From NCBI GenBank assembly GCA_016490735.1, contig JAEMWC010000391.1, positions 403,501-467,500 of the forward strand: a stretch of DNA of 64,000 nt. The letters are read 5' to 3'. The translations under genes were made by a program, and so were the position numbers. Positions 43,991-55,424 of the stretch are shown here, in pieces (positions within the stretch are counted from its first letter, which is position 1; each line of letters begins with the position of its first letter). The notes below the pieces were generated by a model that saw only the letters and a list, made by a program, of their open reading frames with translations, made no database searches and had not been told where the DNA came from. Source of the DNA: Pachyseris speciosa. Taxonomy: Eukaryota; Cnidaria; Anthozoa; Scleractinia; Pachyseridae.

Positions 43991-45050
43991 GACCAGAGTA
44001 ATTTTAGCCAAAGACCATTTAATAAGAACCACTTTGTAGATGATATATATAATATTGCACAGCACAACATGAAAGTTATTCTCAGTGGCTTTCATATTAT
44101 GCTCACACTTTAGGATTTCATCCACACACTGAACTTTCCTGCACACTACAATAATAAGTTCCAAAAGAGAGTTTCAAGTGAATAGTGACACCATACCCAT
44201 TTCACATGACTTGAGGAGTTGTAAAGGGTTAATGAAGACATCTTTCCTCTCCTGGTTGACCTGCCATGAATAAAACACGTTTGTAAGAAAGAAAGGTTTT
44301 ATTTATGTAAGGGACATTCAAATCTATTTAATATGTAATTTATTCACCAGGCAGTTATTTTAGGAGGCCTTTTTCATGGATAATATGTTCAGAATTTTTT
44401 TTCCGTGGAGGATATGCTCAGAAATATTTTTTGCAAAAGGAAATTTTGCTATACTTTTGTTATGGCAGCAATAAATAGAATGTTGATAAGCAGCTTGTAC
44501 ATTATTGTGAGACTTAACTTAATTGGGCTGGGTTTTGAACATTCTTGCATGTATTGATTTGCACAATTTGAGCCTCTTGAATCTTGTATCTTGAACCAAC
44601 TCTTACTTATTAAGCACCCTTACAGGTATATCCCAAGAATTTGATAGTGTACCTTTCCTGGAGAGTAAGGATTTGCTCTCTGAGCCCAGGAAAGGGGTGG
44701 ATTTGAGCTTTTGGTCTGCTGGGATATTTGCTAGTTTTTAGGAGTCTGCAGTAAAGGACCTGGTCTTTGTGAGGAAACAGTTCTTGCAAAAATGGTTTCA
44801 AGTTAGTTTTTGGAGGCTATGCCCGCCAGTTATGTACAGTTTTTGAATAAGCTAAACAACAGTCCTGAGGCACCTAAGGGTGGGGCATTTGAGCAGCTTT
44901 CTAGCCCTTGGGGAGGGGTGTTAAAACACTTGAATGCCAGCTGGGGGTGGGGATGTTTTAGTTTCAAACTAGCCGTCTTTTACATGCGTTGTATAGCATT
45001 GAGCTCACACCATTTATCTTCCATCCTTTTTTTTTGCAATAGGCTAGTTT
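43991..45050. other. No gene recognised
   Basis: Contains a fragment of the repeat described at 23470 (about 44075-44130) and a T-rich stretch near 45026-45035. No gene was supported. Confidence 0.4.
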
Positions 45051-45053
45051 TGA

Positions 45054-45142
45054 ACCGAGTCGAGGTTCAGGGGAATAATTTGCATTTCCTTTGTTTTTGA
45101 CAAAAGAAAATGCAAATTATTCCCCTGAACCTCGACTTGGTT
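45054..45142. repeat. Long near-perfect hairpin
   Basis: Two arms of about 40 bp (45054-45093 and 45101-45142) pair with about two mismatches around a loop of under 10 bases. The arm contains gtcgaggttcaggggaataa and tttgcattt. It could be a small palindromic MITE or, if transcribed, a hairpin RNA precursor. Confidence 0.85.
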
Positions 45143-46007
45143 TTTTTGTTCTCTCACAATTCAAAACTATTTCTTTGGGCTTGTTAAGATTATGGGTAGT
45201 TGCTGAGATCTTCAATAAACAGCAAATTCCTAGGTTCTTTTACCTTTCTTGGGAAAATGGAAGCCTAAAAAGAGGAGCCTTGGAACAAGATTGGCAAAGA
45301 ACTACAGCCAACTGTCTCTTTAAAGGCGATTTCCAGTCCGTACTGCGCAGTCTCAAGAGTTTGTTTACGTTTTTTGTTTTGATTCATGTAAGACGTCACA
45401 AAATGTAATGTTTTGCAATCACTTACATGAAGTAGATTCCGCTAGTCTTTTGGGCTGTCACGCAACGCCCCCACCACAAAGACATTTTGAGCCCTCATCA
45501 GCAATCTTTTTCGGTGTCTCCTCCGCCATGACCAGCAACACTATCTAGATTATCTGCCACATCCACATTTTCGCACGAAACCTTACGATTTTCTGGCATG
45601 TGATTGGTCTGTTCAAAAGACCGCAAACAAACCGCAAGGACAATGATAAAAATGCAGTTCGGATGTCAGAAGCCGCTTCTTTTGGGGGGAGCATTGCGTG
45701 ACAGCCCTAAAAACGGCTGCGAGGGAGACTAGTCGACCGCCATTGTGGATGCAAAGCTTTATGCTTCGTTCTTTCTGGTATCACCAGAGAAAACAACTTC
45801 GTAGCTGTAAAAATCAAAGATAAAGTTGGGAAAAGAATTTAAAATGCCTCAACTATAAGGTAAGTGGTTCGTAACGGGCTTACGGTAATCCGCGAAACGA
45901 AACGAAACGAAACGAAACGAAACAATTGGTAATCGACGAAACAAAAAAAAACCAAATAGATGGCACGAGAAATTTGACCTCCCTTCCAAAATTGACCTCT
46001 CTAGATG

Positions 46008-46650
46008 CCTTGTTTCGCTAAATACCAATAGCGGTCGATTGGTAATCGACGAAACAAGGCTCGCAAACTATTTTGAAAAGCGCCCTGCCTTCGAAAATTA
46101 TCTTGTTCGATAAAGCAAATACTGGCTTACAGATGACAGGAGAAATTTGCCCTTTCTTCTAAAAACCGTCCTCGCTAAATGCCTTGTTTCGCTAAATACC
46201 AATAGCGGTCGATTGGTAATCGACGAAACAAGGCTCGCAAACCATTTTGAAAAGCGCCCTGCCTTCGAAAATTATCTTGTTCGATAAAGCAAATACTGGC
46301 CTACAGATGACAGGAGAAATTTGCCCTTTCTTCTAAAAACCGTCCTCGCTAGATGCCTTGTTTCGCTAAATACCAATAGCGGTCGATTGGTAATCGACGA
46401 AACAAGGCTCGCAAACTATTTTGAAAAGTGCCCTGCCTTCGAAAATTATCTTGTTCGATAAAGCAAATACTAGCTGGCCTACAGATGACAGGAGAAATTT
46501 GCCCTTTCTTCTAAAAACCGTCCTCGCTAGATGCCTTGTTTCGCTAAATACCAATAGCGGTCGATTGGTAATCGACGAAAGAAGGCTCGCAAACTATTTT
46601 CAAAAGCGCCCTGCCTTCAAAAACTATCTTGTTCGATAAAGCAAATGTAA
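46008..46650 (-). repeat. Left-arm tandem repeats of the foldback element
   Basis: Palindromic blocks CCTTGTTTCGCTAAATACCA ... GACGAAACAAGG start at 46008, 46182, 46356 and 46534 (spacing 174, 174, 178). Between them lie gaaaagcgccctgccttcga and gataaagcaaatactgg. Confidence 0.9.
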
Positions 46651-46687
46651 CTTTCGTCGAATGAAGGATTCCGTCGAAACCTGAACC

Positions 46688-47022
46688 TCAGGGTTCGTAC
46701 TCTTTGTTGGACTAAAAAAGTCAAGGACTTTTGAAGGACATTCCAGGGCACAAAACCAATTTTTCAAGCACTCCATGTAGTAAAAAAAATCCCTTTACAA
46801 TGTGATACTAGACGATCGGGTTTAAGGGATAACTGCCAGGCGGATTTGTTCAAGTCTAAGTCTTTTCTAGTTCTTCCACTAAGTGGAAACAGTAAAACAG
46901 CAAATTTCAAGGTTTTTCAAGGACCCAATGTACTTTTCACTGACTTTCAAGGCCTTGAAGTTTGATTTTCAAATTCAAGCACTTTCAAGGAATTTCAAGG
47001 TGTGTGCGAACCGTGGAACCTT
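46688..47022. mobile_element. Small element nested in the centre of the foldback element
   Basis: Starts cagggttcgtact and ends gtgtgcgaacc-gtgg, loosely inverted. The interior is rich in caaggactttt / tttcaagg phrases, also in inverted order (tcaaggacttttgaagg on the left, tcaaggaatttcaaggtg on the right). A MITE-like remnant; no duplication found. Confidence 0.5.
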
Positions 47023-47359
47023 GCTGAACAGTGGAAGGAAGCTCAAGAAAACCAAAGGATGGCAGCTTGAACGCCATGTTGACAGAATAACAACAAGATT
47101 CCCGCCAAATTTGATACAAGTGACCGGCAACGGAAGTGTCACGCATTCTCTCACGTGAGAATAAATAATAGTAAATTGCCAAAAAACCAAAATAAATGAG
47201 TAATATTAGAGTGCGATCATCTTCCGCATCAAGAAGTACCTTCGATGATACCATTTTCGATTTTAGGCTACTTAAGATTATTAATAAAGATTAATCAATT
47301 TTTTTTTTCATTTTTCGGGATGTATTTTATAGAAGGCGCTTTAACTCTGCGTTTACGAG

Positions 47360-48460
47360 CCTTGTTTCGTCGATTACCAATCGACCACTATTGGTATTTA
47401 GCGAAACAAGGCATCTACCGAGGACGGTTTACGAAGAAAGGGAAAATTTTACGTGTCATCAATAAAGCAGTATTTGCTTTATCGAACAAGATAATTTTCG
47501 AAGGCGGGGCGCTTTTCAAAATAGTGTGCGAGCCTTGTTTCGTCGATTACCAATCGACCACTATTGGTATTTAGCGAAACAAGGCATCTACCGAGGACGG
47601 TTTACGAAGAAAGGGAAAATTTTACGTGTCATCAATAAAGCAGTATTTGCTTTATCGAACAAGATAATTTTCGAAGGCGGGGCGCTTTTCAAAATAGTAT
47701 GCGAGCCTTGTTTCGTCGATTACCAATCGACCACTATTGGTATTTAGCGAAACAAGGCATCTACCGAGGACGGTTTACGAAGAAAGGGAAAATTTTACGT
47801 GTCATCAATAAAGCAGTATTTGCTTTATCGAACAAGATAATTTTCGAAGGCGGGGCGCTTTTCAAAATAGTATGCGAGCCTTGTTTCGTCGATTACCAAT
47901 CGACCGTTATTGGTATTTAGCGAAACAAGGCATCTACCGAGGACGGTTTACGAAGAAAGGGAAAATTTTACGTGTCATCAATAAAGCAGTATTTGCTTTA
48001 TCGAACAAAATAATTTTCGAAGGCGGGGCGCTTTTCAAAATAGTATGCGAGCCTTGTTTCGTCGATTACCAATCGACCACTATTGGTATTTAGCGAAACA
48101 AGGCATCTACCGAGGACGGTTTACGAAGAAAGGGAAAATTTTACGTGTCATCAATAAAGCAGTATTTGCTTTATCGAACAAGATAATTTTCGAAGGCGGG
48201 GCGCTTTTCAAAATAGTATGCGAGCCTTGTTTCGTCGATTACCAATCGACCGCTATTGGTATTTAGCGAAACAAGGCATCTAGCGAGGACGGTTTTTAGA
48301 AGAAAGGGCAAATTTCTCCTGTCATCAGTAGGCCAGTATTTGCTTTATCGAACAAGATAATTTTCGAAGGCAGGGCGCTTTTCAAAATAGTTTGCAAGCC
48401 TTGTTTCGTCGATTACCAATCGACCGTTATTGGTATTTAGCGAAACAAGGCATCTAGCGA
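47360..48460 (+). repeat. Right-arm tandem repeats of the foldback element
   Basis: Palindromic blocks start at 47360, 47533, 47706, 47879, 48052, 48225 and 48399, i.e. units of 173-174 bp. The first five units are almost identical (only a few substitutions) and use the variant catctaccgaggacggttta; the last two resemble the left-arm variant (catctagcgagg). So the first five were amplified recently. Each unit contains the same 73-codon open frame, which I regard as a by-product of the repeat. Confidence 0.92.
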
Positions 48461-48677
48461 GGTCAATTTTGGAAGGGAGGTCAAATTTCTCGTGTCATCT
48501 ATTTGTTTTTTGTTTTTTTTGTTTTTTGTTTCGTCGATTACCAATTGTTTCGTTTCGTTTCGTTTCGCGGATTACCGTAAGCCATTCGTAACGAATAATA
48601 TCTAATTCCAACGAGTTAGACTCACAAACATTGGGATGCTGAGATTGCGCAGTACGGACTGGAAATCACCTTTAAGT

Positions 48678-50698
48678 GGACACCAATGTAACCATGCAGC
48701 TCTCAAATCAAAATGAAGAATGATCCTCGCAGTTGTGCACACAATTTATGCAATTGGAAACTAAGCCTGAAAAATAAGCCAGAAAACTGAAATTCAATAT
48801 CCAGGGATGGGATGCTGCTGGCCACTATCTGACCATGTTAGGGAGCAAAACAATACAATTTTGTACTAGAAATTGATCCAGTTCCTATCTCTGATCAGTT
48901 TTAAGACAAATGGCAAACCAACCATTGTACTTTGAACAACCGAACGAGCCCTGGTTGATTAAAGCTGCTTCATGTCTGCAGGGGTTTCAATAAGGGCCAG
49001 GAAACCGGCAAATTGGCTGGCTGTAACCATAGTTTTGCCCACCAACAGCACAATGACATCAAGGTATTATTTTAATGAAGAAATTAAACCTAAACATTTG
49101 CCAGCCTGTGAAAAGTAATTCCTGCTCAGAACTTTCATGAAACTGCTGTGTCTGCTGACCTTATAAAAGTTGTTTGGCCAATACAATGTTTGCCTGTCCC
49201 AACTTTCATTTAAAGGGTTTCGTGGTGGGCACCAGTCCTTAGAAAAGGCTCAGTTGGTTAATATATAATGGTAATCAACAGGCTGTTTACCCCATGCTCC
49301 CAGGTCAAGCCGACTGGGTGATTGGGTCACATGTGCTGTGTTATATACAGGTTGTTTACCAATTACATAGGATAACTGGTGAGTTAATGGGTAAATGGTA
49401 AGCAAACATTGTACCATCTGTGCAATTCATTCCCATTTACAGAGAGTCTGAAACTAGCTGCCACTTGGAAAATCCTAAAAAAAATGGTTCCGTTTCTCTG
49501 GGAAATTTATTACTCGGGATACTGTAAGTATACCGAGTTATAAAATGTGTCAGATTTCAGTCTTTTTTTTTTTTTTTTTTTTTTTTTTTCCTGTGCAGCA
49601 AAATGCACAATACAATTACGTTCCGGTGTTTGGATTGGCCAATGCACAATAGCAGGCACGTGGCTGTGTGTTCATTGGTTAAAGCAAACCACATAGTCCA
49701 AAGGTCGAAAGGCTAACATCACGCGACGGTTGTTTACAAGTTATACAAATTCATCGTGTTTGAGTTGTGAAGCTAGATATTTTAAGAGAGCACAGTCTGT
49801 CCCCGTGAAAAGGTTTGCCAAGTGTTAAGAAAAAGTTGGAAGCCTCGCACGTGTACGAAATCGAATTCTGTGACAGAAAAATTACAGATTTGCACAAAGT
49901 TGTTTTCGTAATGTGATACCTTCGATTTAATACGTGACCGCAAGTGAACACTCAAGGTTAAATGATCCACTTCGACCGCGGAACAAATTTTCCTGTACAT
50001 GTCTTTGTAAAGTTGTGAAACTGGATTTTAATACAGTACAGACTGTCCGTGTGAAAAGGTTTGCCGAATTTAAGACAAGGTTGGAAGCCTCGCACGTGCT
50101 GTGAGTATCGACTCGAATTAGAACGTTGTGACAGTTCTATATTTAGATAATCGCAAAGTTGTTTTGATGTAATTTGATCCGGATTATACTACAACTCAAT
50201 CGCTGTGACAGATCTATATTTAGAGACAAGTTTGCGAATTTTTGGTTTTCACGTGCGTCAGAAAAAAAAAACTCAAATTAAACATTTACATTTTTTACCT
50301 TCATCAGGTAAATGACATTTAAGCCAAGTAACACGCTTTGTTTTGAAAATAGAGCAGTTTGAATTTCAAGTTCTTTTTACAATGCGCCACATCTGGACAT
50401 GTCACATACACGGAAACGATTCGCCTTGTGTTTTCAAGTTTGTTTTCAAGCTTCGCAGAGAGAAAAAACTCCAGATGTTGCCACTTAATCTAGAAGTAAA
50501 CAACAACAGCTGACAAGAATATGGATGGCAACTCTCAAAACGGTTTAACGAGCTTTGCTCGAACGTGAACAAAAAGGTCTTACGTGAACCCAAAAGCAAA
50601 CCATTAGCCGGATAGTTTCGAGAATCAGAAAGCGTGCGTCCGGCTTCTGGAACAAAAAAGTATCCCGAGTTAACGCTCATAGAGCGTCTTGTTAAAGC
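48678..50698. other. No gene recognised; poly-T and an imperfect duplication
   Basis: 49563-49589 is poly-T, perhaps the tail of a - strand retroposed copy. 49762-49925 and 50013-50185 are diverged direct repeats (gtgaaaaggtttgcc, ttggaagcctcgcacgtg, gtgacag, aaagttgttttg). No coding exon was found. Confidence 0.5.
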
Positions 50699-52130
50699 TA
50701 CAGGGTGTTTCAAAAGTTCGTTCCGATTTAGAGTTGTTTATTTTTTAAACAAATCAATTGTTTCTTAGAACTTTATCAATACAATGAGGTAGAGAATTTA
50801 TTAAAATAGCTGCTACTAGATGCCTTTCTTTCGATTTTCGCGCCAAGTGTGCACACGCGCTTTTTCCCGCCATGTTTTTCGCGCCCTTTGTGTCCCGAAT
50901 TTGTTGTTATTCTCTGATTGTTTTCCTGACCTTTCTGTTTTCACTGTCACGAAAATGAAGTCAGACATTGTTTATGCTAGAGCTCAAGCAGCCATACTAC
51001 GATCATCTGGTCATTCAGTCAAAGAAATTGCTAAATTTTTTAACAAGACAGTACGTTGGGTGAACAAGTGGTCGAAAAGAGAGTGCTTCGAAGACAATCC
51101 AAGAAGCGGACGACCGTCTGTTTTGACCAATGCTGCTCGAAAATCAATCGAGAAAGCGAAGTACAAACGGAACAATTCAACAAGGAAGATTGCCAAGAAT
51201 CTTCAGCAGAAAAATATCGAAGTTTCGGGCATAATGGTGTGGAGATACATGACCAGGAAAGGATGGAAAGCTTTCAAGCGAAAGAAAATACCTTTGCTGA
51301 GCGAAAAGCAAAGGAAAGCCCGTTTGAGATTCGCCAAGAAACACGTGAAGCTGACAGCAGAAGATTGGGACAACTTTTTATTTACAGATGAGTGTCCTAA
51401 ATATCTTTTCAAGTACCCTAATCCAAAAAACGACATCGTTTGGGGCTCGCAGGAATGTTATGTTCCTCCAGCTTTCCAAGTGAAGTAGAGTGCGAAGGTA
51501 ATGGTGTGGGGTGGTATGACAGGTCGTGGGCTAACAAAGTTACACATGCTACCCACAGGCCAAACCTTAACGTCTGAGTACTACATCAACCAAATCCTTG
51601 AGAAAGAAGTGAAACCCTTGACATCAAGTCGTCAGGTGACAGGTGGCCCGATAGAGAGGAAATTGTTTAGCTCAAAGAAAGAGATGACATTCGTTCAGGA
51701 TGGAGCACCGGCTCACACTTCAAAGGCAACTCAGACATGGTGGCAAAAGAATTTGCCAAACTTTTTAGCCAAGGATGGCTGGCCAGCGAACTCTCCTGAT
51801 CTCAATCCCATTGAGAACATCTGGAGTATTGTTGACGAGACAACGTACAAAGATCCAGCTCCCAAAACGATGAAAGAGCTGAAAAGGCGACTACGCTTTG
51901 CATGGAAAAATATGACTCTTGACACGTTAAAGGAAATCCCACATTCTATGGCCAGGTGCTTAGAAAATGTCATTAAAAATAAAGGCGGGCATTCTGGTTA
52001 CTAATAATTGAAATGATCGAATGAAAAATAGGCAAACAATAATATGCCTTATTTTTTAAATGTTACGTTTAATAAATAATGAAACGTTAGAAAAAAAACA
52101 AATGGGAACGAACTTTTGAAACACCCTGTA
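50699..52130 (+). mobile_element. Tc1/mariner transposon, nearly intact
   Basis: The element spans 50701-52128 (1,428 bp) between TA dinucleotides at 50699-50700 and 52129-52130. The terminal inverted repeats match perfectly for 24 bp, starting CAGGGTGTTTCAAAAGTTCG. A single transposase gene fills the interior. The good ends and one stop codon in the gene imply a fairly recent copy. Confidence 0.95.
50955..52004 (+). pseudogene. Tc1/mariner transposase with DD37E spacing, one stop codon
   Basis: The transposase cuts and pastes the element. The ATG at 50955 (MKSDIVYARAQAAILRSS) is chosen over the in-frame 50820 because the family starts shortly before the DNA-binding domain. N-terminal helix-turn-helix: HSVKEIAKFFNKTVRWVNKW, then GRPSVLT and the second helix-turn-helix with SGIMVWRYMTRKGWK. 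Catalytic residues: FLFTDEC (first Asp), FVQDGAPAHTS (second Asp) and NSPDLNPIENIW (Glu), with 37 residues between the last two, against 34 in classical Tc1. A TAG at 51486-51488 interrupts the frame between the first and second Asp. The rest is open to the stop at 52002-52004, about 349 codons, full length for the family. Confidence 0.93.
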
Positions 52131-53990
52131 GTTCCTTGAAATTTGAATATGTGGTGTAACTCTAGAAGATCATTATATTAAAACATTTTTAAGGTTTCGA
52201 TTCCGTTGCCATGGTAACCATTTAAACAAGTACGCAAAATCTCTTAAAGGTCAAATGAACCAAAATTTCGAAAACTTCTCTTTGTGTCATTTCAAAGTGA
52301 CCGAACATTAAAGAGGACTACTGGAATACAAAATCACGTAGAAATTGTCCTATCTGAGCTTTTAAGGGAGTAAAACAACATGGAGTACGGAAATATCCGA
52401 AGAACGTTTCTGAAATGGCCGCGCGCTTTACATTGAAGGAATGGAAACAAGCACGTGTTGTTGTGACGTCACTATTGGCGAGTGGATGAGGAGCTCAATC
52501 TCAATGCTATACTTATTCTTTGCGATCTGTCGAAAAGTTCTTCGTTTTAACCTTTCGTTCTCTCTTCGAAAAAGGCCGAGGAAGTCGAACATGTGGTTTT
52601 TAACGTAGAGCGGTACTAGTATGAACCAATTAATGCACTGATCAATGGCAACGGAACCGTATGCTGGAACCTCCGATGACTCGTTTGACTGCAAAGAATA
52701 CGATGTAAACAAGGACCGAATCGGTCAAGTGGATTGGTGAGCATTTGTTTACTCAATATACTGTAAAAGATCACCGTAGAATGGTCAATAAATACGTTGG
52801 AATCGCCTTTGAAGCATTTGCTTTGTTCTCTGTGGTTTTTAATTGTATTTTCGATGTATACTGTGAAGCCATACTTCCATGCTCTGCTGTCGTTTTGATC
52901 CGCGTTTCTTCTATATTAATATTCACCATACTATGAAAAGGTGGCCATAAAATTACAACTGCATGGTGTTCGCTTTCATTTCACGCATTTTATCTGCTCC
53001 CTGTGTTTTTTGTACATTTTCACTGTTTATTGTTATGCAATACCATAATTTCCATGCAGCTGTTTTGGTGAGTCCGATTTCATTCCGATGACATTGCGTG
53101 AACAATCCCAAAGGCTAGATAACATGTACAATCGTTGTAACAGGGGTATCCGTGAATTGACAAAATGCCAGTGATTAAATCTTATATGCTTTTTTTAATG
53201 AAATGTTTACTTTTCTTTACAATCTTGACTTGCACTTAAATGCAGGTGCATTTCTGGAAACTGTGTGCCCATGCAAACTGGGCAGGAAAGTGTCTGCTGT
53301 CGTGAAATCTCAAAGGCATCTGATAAGATACCACATTCCATGTCCTGTATTACTGAGAATGAGAATTTTACTGCTGTGTGCAGCTGTTATTTAGATAACT
53401 TATAACCAGTATCTAGAGAATGAAGGCCCGATTTATAATGAGCCACTAAATGGGGATGTATATGTATGCTTGTAAACATTGTCATATTTTTTGTCAGACC
53501 ATCACCAACATAAGTATGTGTGTCTGGAAAAGGTTTCTGATTTTGGGTAATGCATGAATTATGTGGGATTGTCATGTAAGGAGTTCACCTACAATTGGTG
53601 TATGTCAGTATCAAAATGGCCACGGAAAAGAGCATAGTCATAATTTTGGTCTAGAAATGAGCAAGCTTGTGAATGGGTGGGCTGTACACTGATGCTAAAC
53701 ATCTCATGGCCATTAACAACCTCCCTGAAAGTTTTCCATTTGGTATATATTCTGTATCATTACACTACTTGCAATAACTTGCATGATGTCAAAGTGATTT
53801 AACATAATTCATTGTCCCATAACTCCATCCAATCTAGATGTGGTTACTTGCACCATTTGTACAGATACATGTATTTGTCATACCACCAAAACTGCTGCCA
53901 AAACAAATCAAGCATTCCTTCAGGATTAAAAATACTTAGATGATAAATTATTATGTCCTTTGACTTTAAAATGAAATATTATGTAGCTCC
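52131..53990. other. No gene recognised
   Basis: Only short frames without domains. No repeat ends were supported. Confidence 0.4.
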
Positions 53991-54078
53991 AGAGGGTATA
54001 TAATTCATGCCACTAAGAATTTTATGAACCAAATGAGGAAAAAGGTGGTGAAAATTTTGTCACCCAAGGTTTGAGAGT

Positions 54079-55424
54079 ATGGTGAGGGTGGTAAAGGGTA
54101 TTTTCGTGAGCCGTGAATTGCCTTTTTAGTTTCCCGTGAAATGTGAAATGGCCGTTTTTTTCCTCGTGAAATGTGATTGTGGTAATAACCGTGATCTGTG
54201 ATTTTTGATTATAATTGTCTGTCAAATGAGAATCGGGTGTTTAATTGACTGTGAACTGTGATTTCGTTTCATGTTTCTTTAATTTTGAGAGAAATTATAA
54301 CAATAGATGCCATATGGTACAGTACAAACTATACTGCGTTCCATTGCAATCTGAAACGTCATTCTTGACCCTGGGCCGTGATTGCCATGGAAACCTGTCT
54401 GGGATAGCTTTGCTCATCAATGGAAACAGCCTCTGAAGGTCGCGAGATTCTACCAGACGTAACTGTTTTGATGAGTTATATGGCAAACAGTAACAAGAAA
54501 TCCTTAATCCACAAGGAGAAGGTCTGTTTTCCAATGTTTGCCAATTTAAATCATGAGCCCCAAAATTAAACAATAACTGCAAGCACATTCTTACCTTATA
54601 TCCTGTGTGCATTTGTTTGTTTGTGGTTGTTTTTTCGCCGTTCACACCCTAATTTAAACTTGCATTGTACTGTAAACATTTAGTAAAAAAACATGTTCTT
54701 TCACCAATCTCGTTACAATCCCTGATGAAGTCTGTGTGATCAGAGGAAACCGGTCGAATAGCAAAGATGTTAACAAAAGCTGTGGCTGTGTACTGTTCAC
54801 TAGTTTAAAAAAAAAAAACACATCAGACAAGGGAGTGCTTTGACTGTAGTTCTTCTTCTGACCAAAGTAAGGGATTGTATGTTTTATCATGTGGGAGGGT
54901 GGGCCGGAGTAATATGGGGGAGGGTCACCGAAAAAAAAAATCATCCCAAGCGGGAGGGTCATCCATTTATCAAACAGCATTTTTACTCTCAATTCAAACG
55001 TCTCAAACGTTATGGGTTCGTGGTTTTCCTTTACTGTACAGTTTCGAATGAATAAATTTTCGGAAACAATGGAAAATAGGCAAAAGGAAACTTACAACGT
55101 TTTTTATTAATTTTTTTTTTTTTGGGGGGGGGGGGGGTGTGGCCTCCTTTTTACTCTGACTATCTGTGAAGGGCCATGCTTTATTTTCAAGACATACGTG
55201 GAGGGCCAAGGGTATCCTATTTAATAGTTAGTCCAACCCACCTCCACGCCACCCCTTCCCCCCCCCCCCCGCCACATTACGTACACTCCCTAAGAACATC
55301 GCTTTTTTTTCTCGTGAAACGTGAAGCCCCCATTTTATTGTCCGTGAAATGTGAAACAGCCGTTTTATTTCCCGTGAAACGTGATCAAGACCCCCCCCCC
55401 CCCCCCTTTACCACCCTCTATGGT
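54079..55424. mobile_element. Inverted-end element with nested insertions
   Basis: AGGGTGGTAAAGGG at 54085-54098 and its complement at 55405-55418 form the ends. Near each end lie several cgtgaaa-gtga units in the same orientation (54120-54260 and 55312-55390). The middle holds unrelated material, including a Penelope-like motif at 54721 and a G/C-rich stretch 54890-55275 (gggagggt units, poly-G near 55125, poly-C near 55258), so it is a composite. Poly-C lies next to the right end (55388-55406). No coding capacity. Confidence 0.55.
54715..54760 (+). other. Hairpin motif of Penelope-like type (hammerhead-like core)
   Basis: CCCTGATGAAGTCTGTGTGA then TCAGAGGAAACCGGTCG contains exact CTGATGA and GAAA blocks around a short stem (TCTG/CAGA). 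I know this layout from regions downstream of Penelope-like ORFs. No coding part is attached. Confidence 0.45.

Larger units (their letters stand above)
45867..48593. mobile_element. Foldback-like element with tandem-repeat arms
   Basis: The element runs from 45877 to 48583 (2,707 bp). Ends GGCTTACGGTAATCC are exact inverted repeats. Flanks GTTCGTAACG (45867-45876) and ATTCGTAACG (48584-48593) give a 10-bp duplication with one mismatch. Just inside each end is a (CGAAA)n run. The left arm carries four, and the right arm seven, copies of a 52-bp palindromic block spaced 173-178 bp apart, in opposite orientations, so the arms fold back on each other. The middle is not repeated and holds another small element. 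Such architecture is known from Drosophila FB elements; a 9-10-bp duplication also fits Mutator-like elements. No transposase was seen. Confidence 0.88.
45319..48677. mobile_element. Outer inverted-repeat element interrupted by the foldback element
   Basis: TTTAAAGGCGATTTCCAGTC followed by CGTACTGCGCA at 45319-45355 recurs inverted at 48640-48677 with three changes. Without the inner 2.7-kb insertion the element would be about 640 bp, a typical MITE size. The foldback element sits near its right end. Confidence 0.7.

Noticed and set aside
47526..48266. Four identical-looking 73-codon frames in tandem (MRALFRRLPIDHYWYLAKQG...)
   Set aside because: They repeat exactly with the 173-bp unit and the palindromic block; the left arm does not keep the same frame. 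A by-product of the tandem repeat, not a protein family.
45867..48593. CRISPR-like array
   Set aside because: Units are 173 bp with no short repeat/spacer structure, are inverted between arms, and the genome is eukaryotic.
54654..54992. 112-codon - strand frame
   Set aside because: It runs across the Penelope-type motif and low-complexity A/T tracts; no domain.
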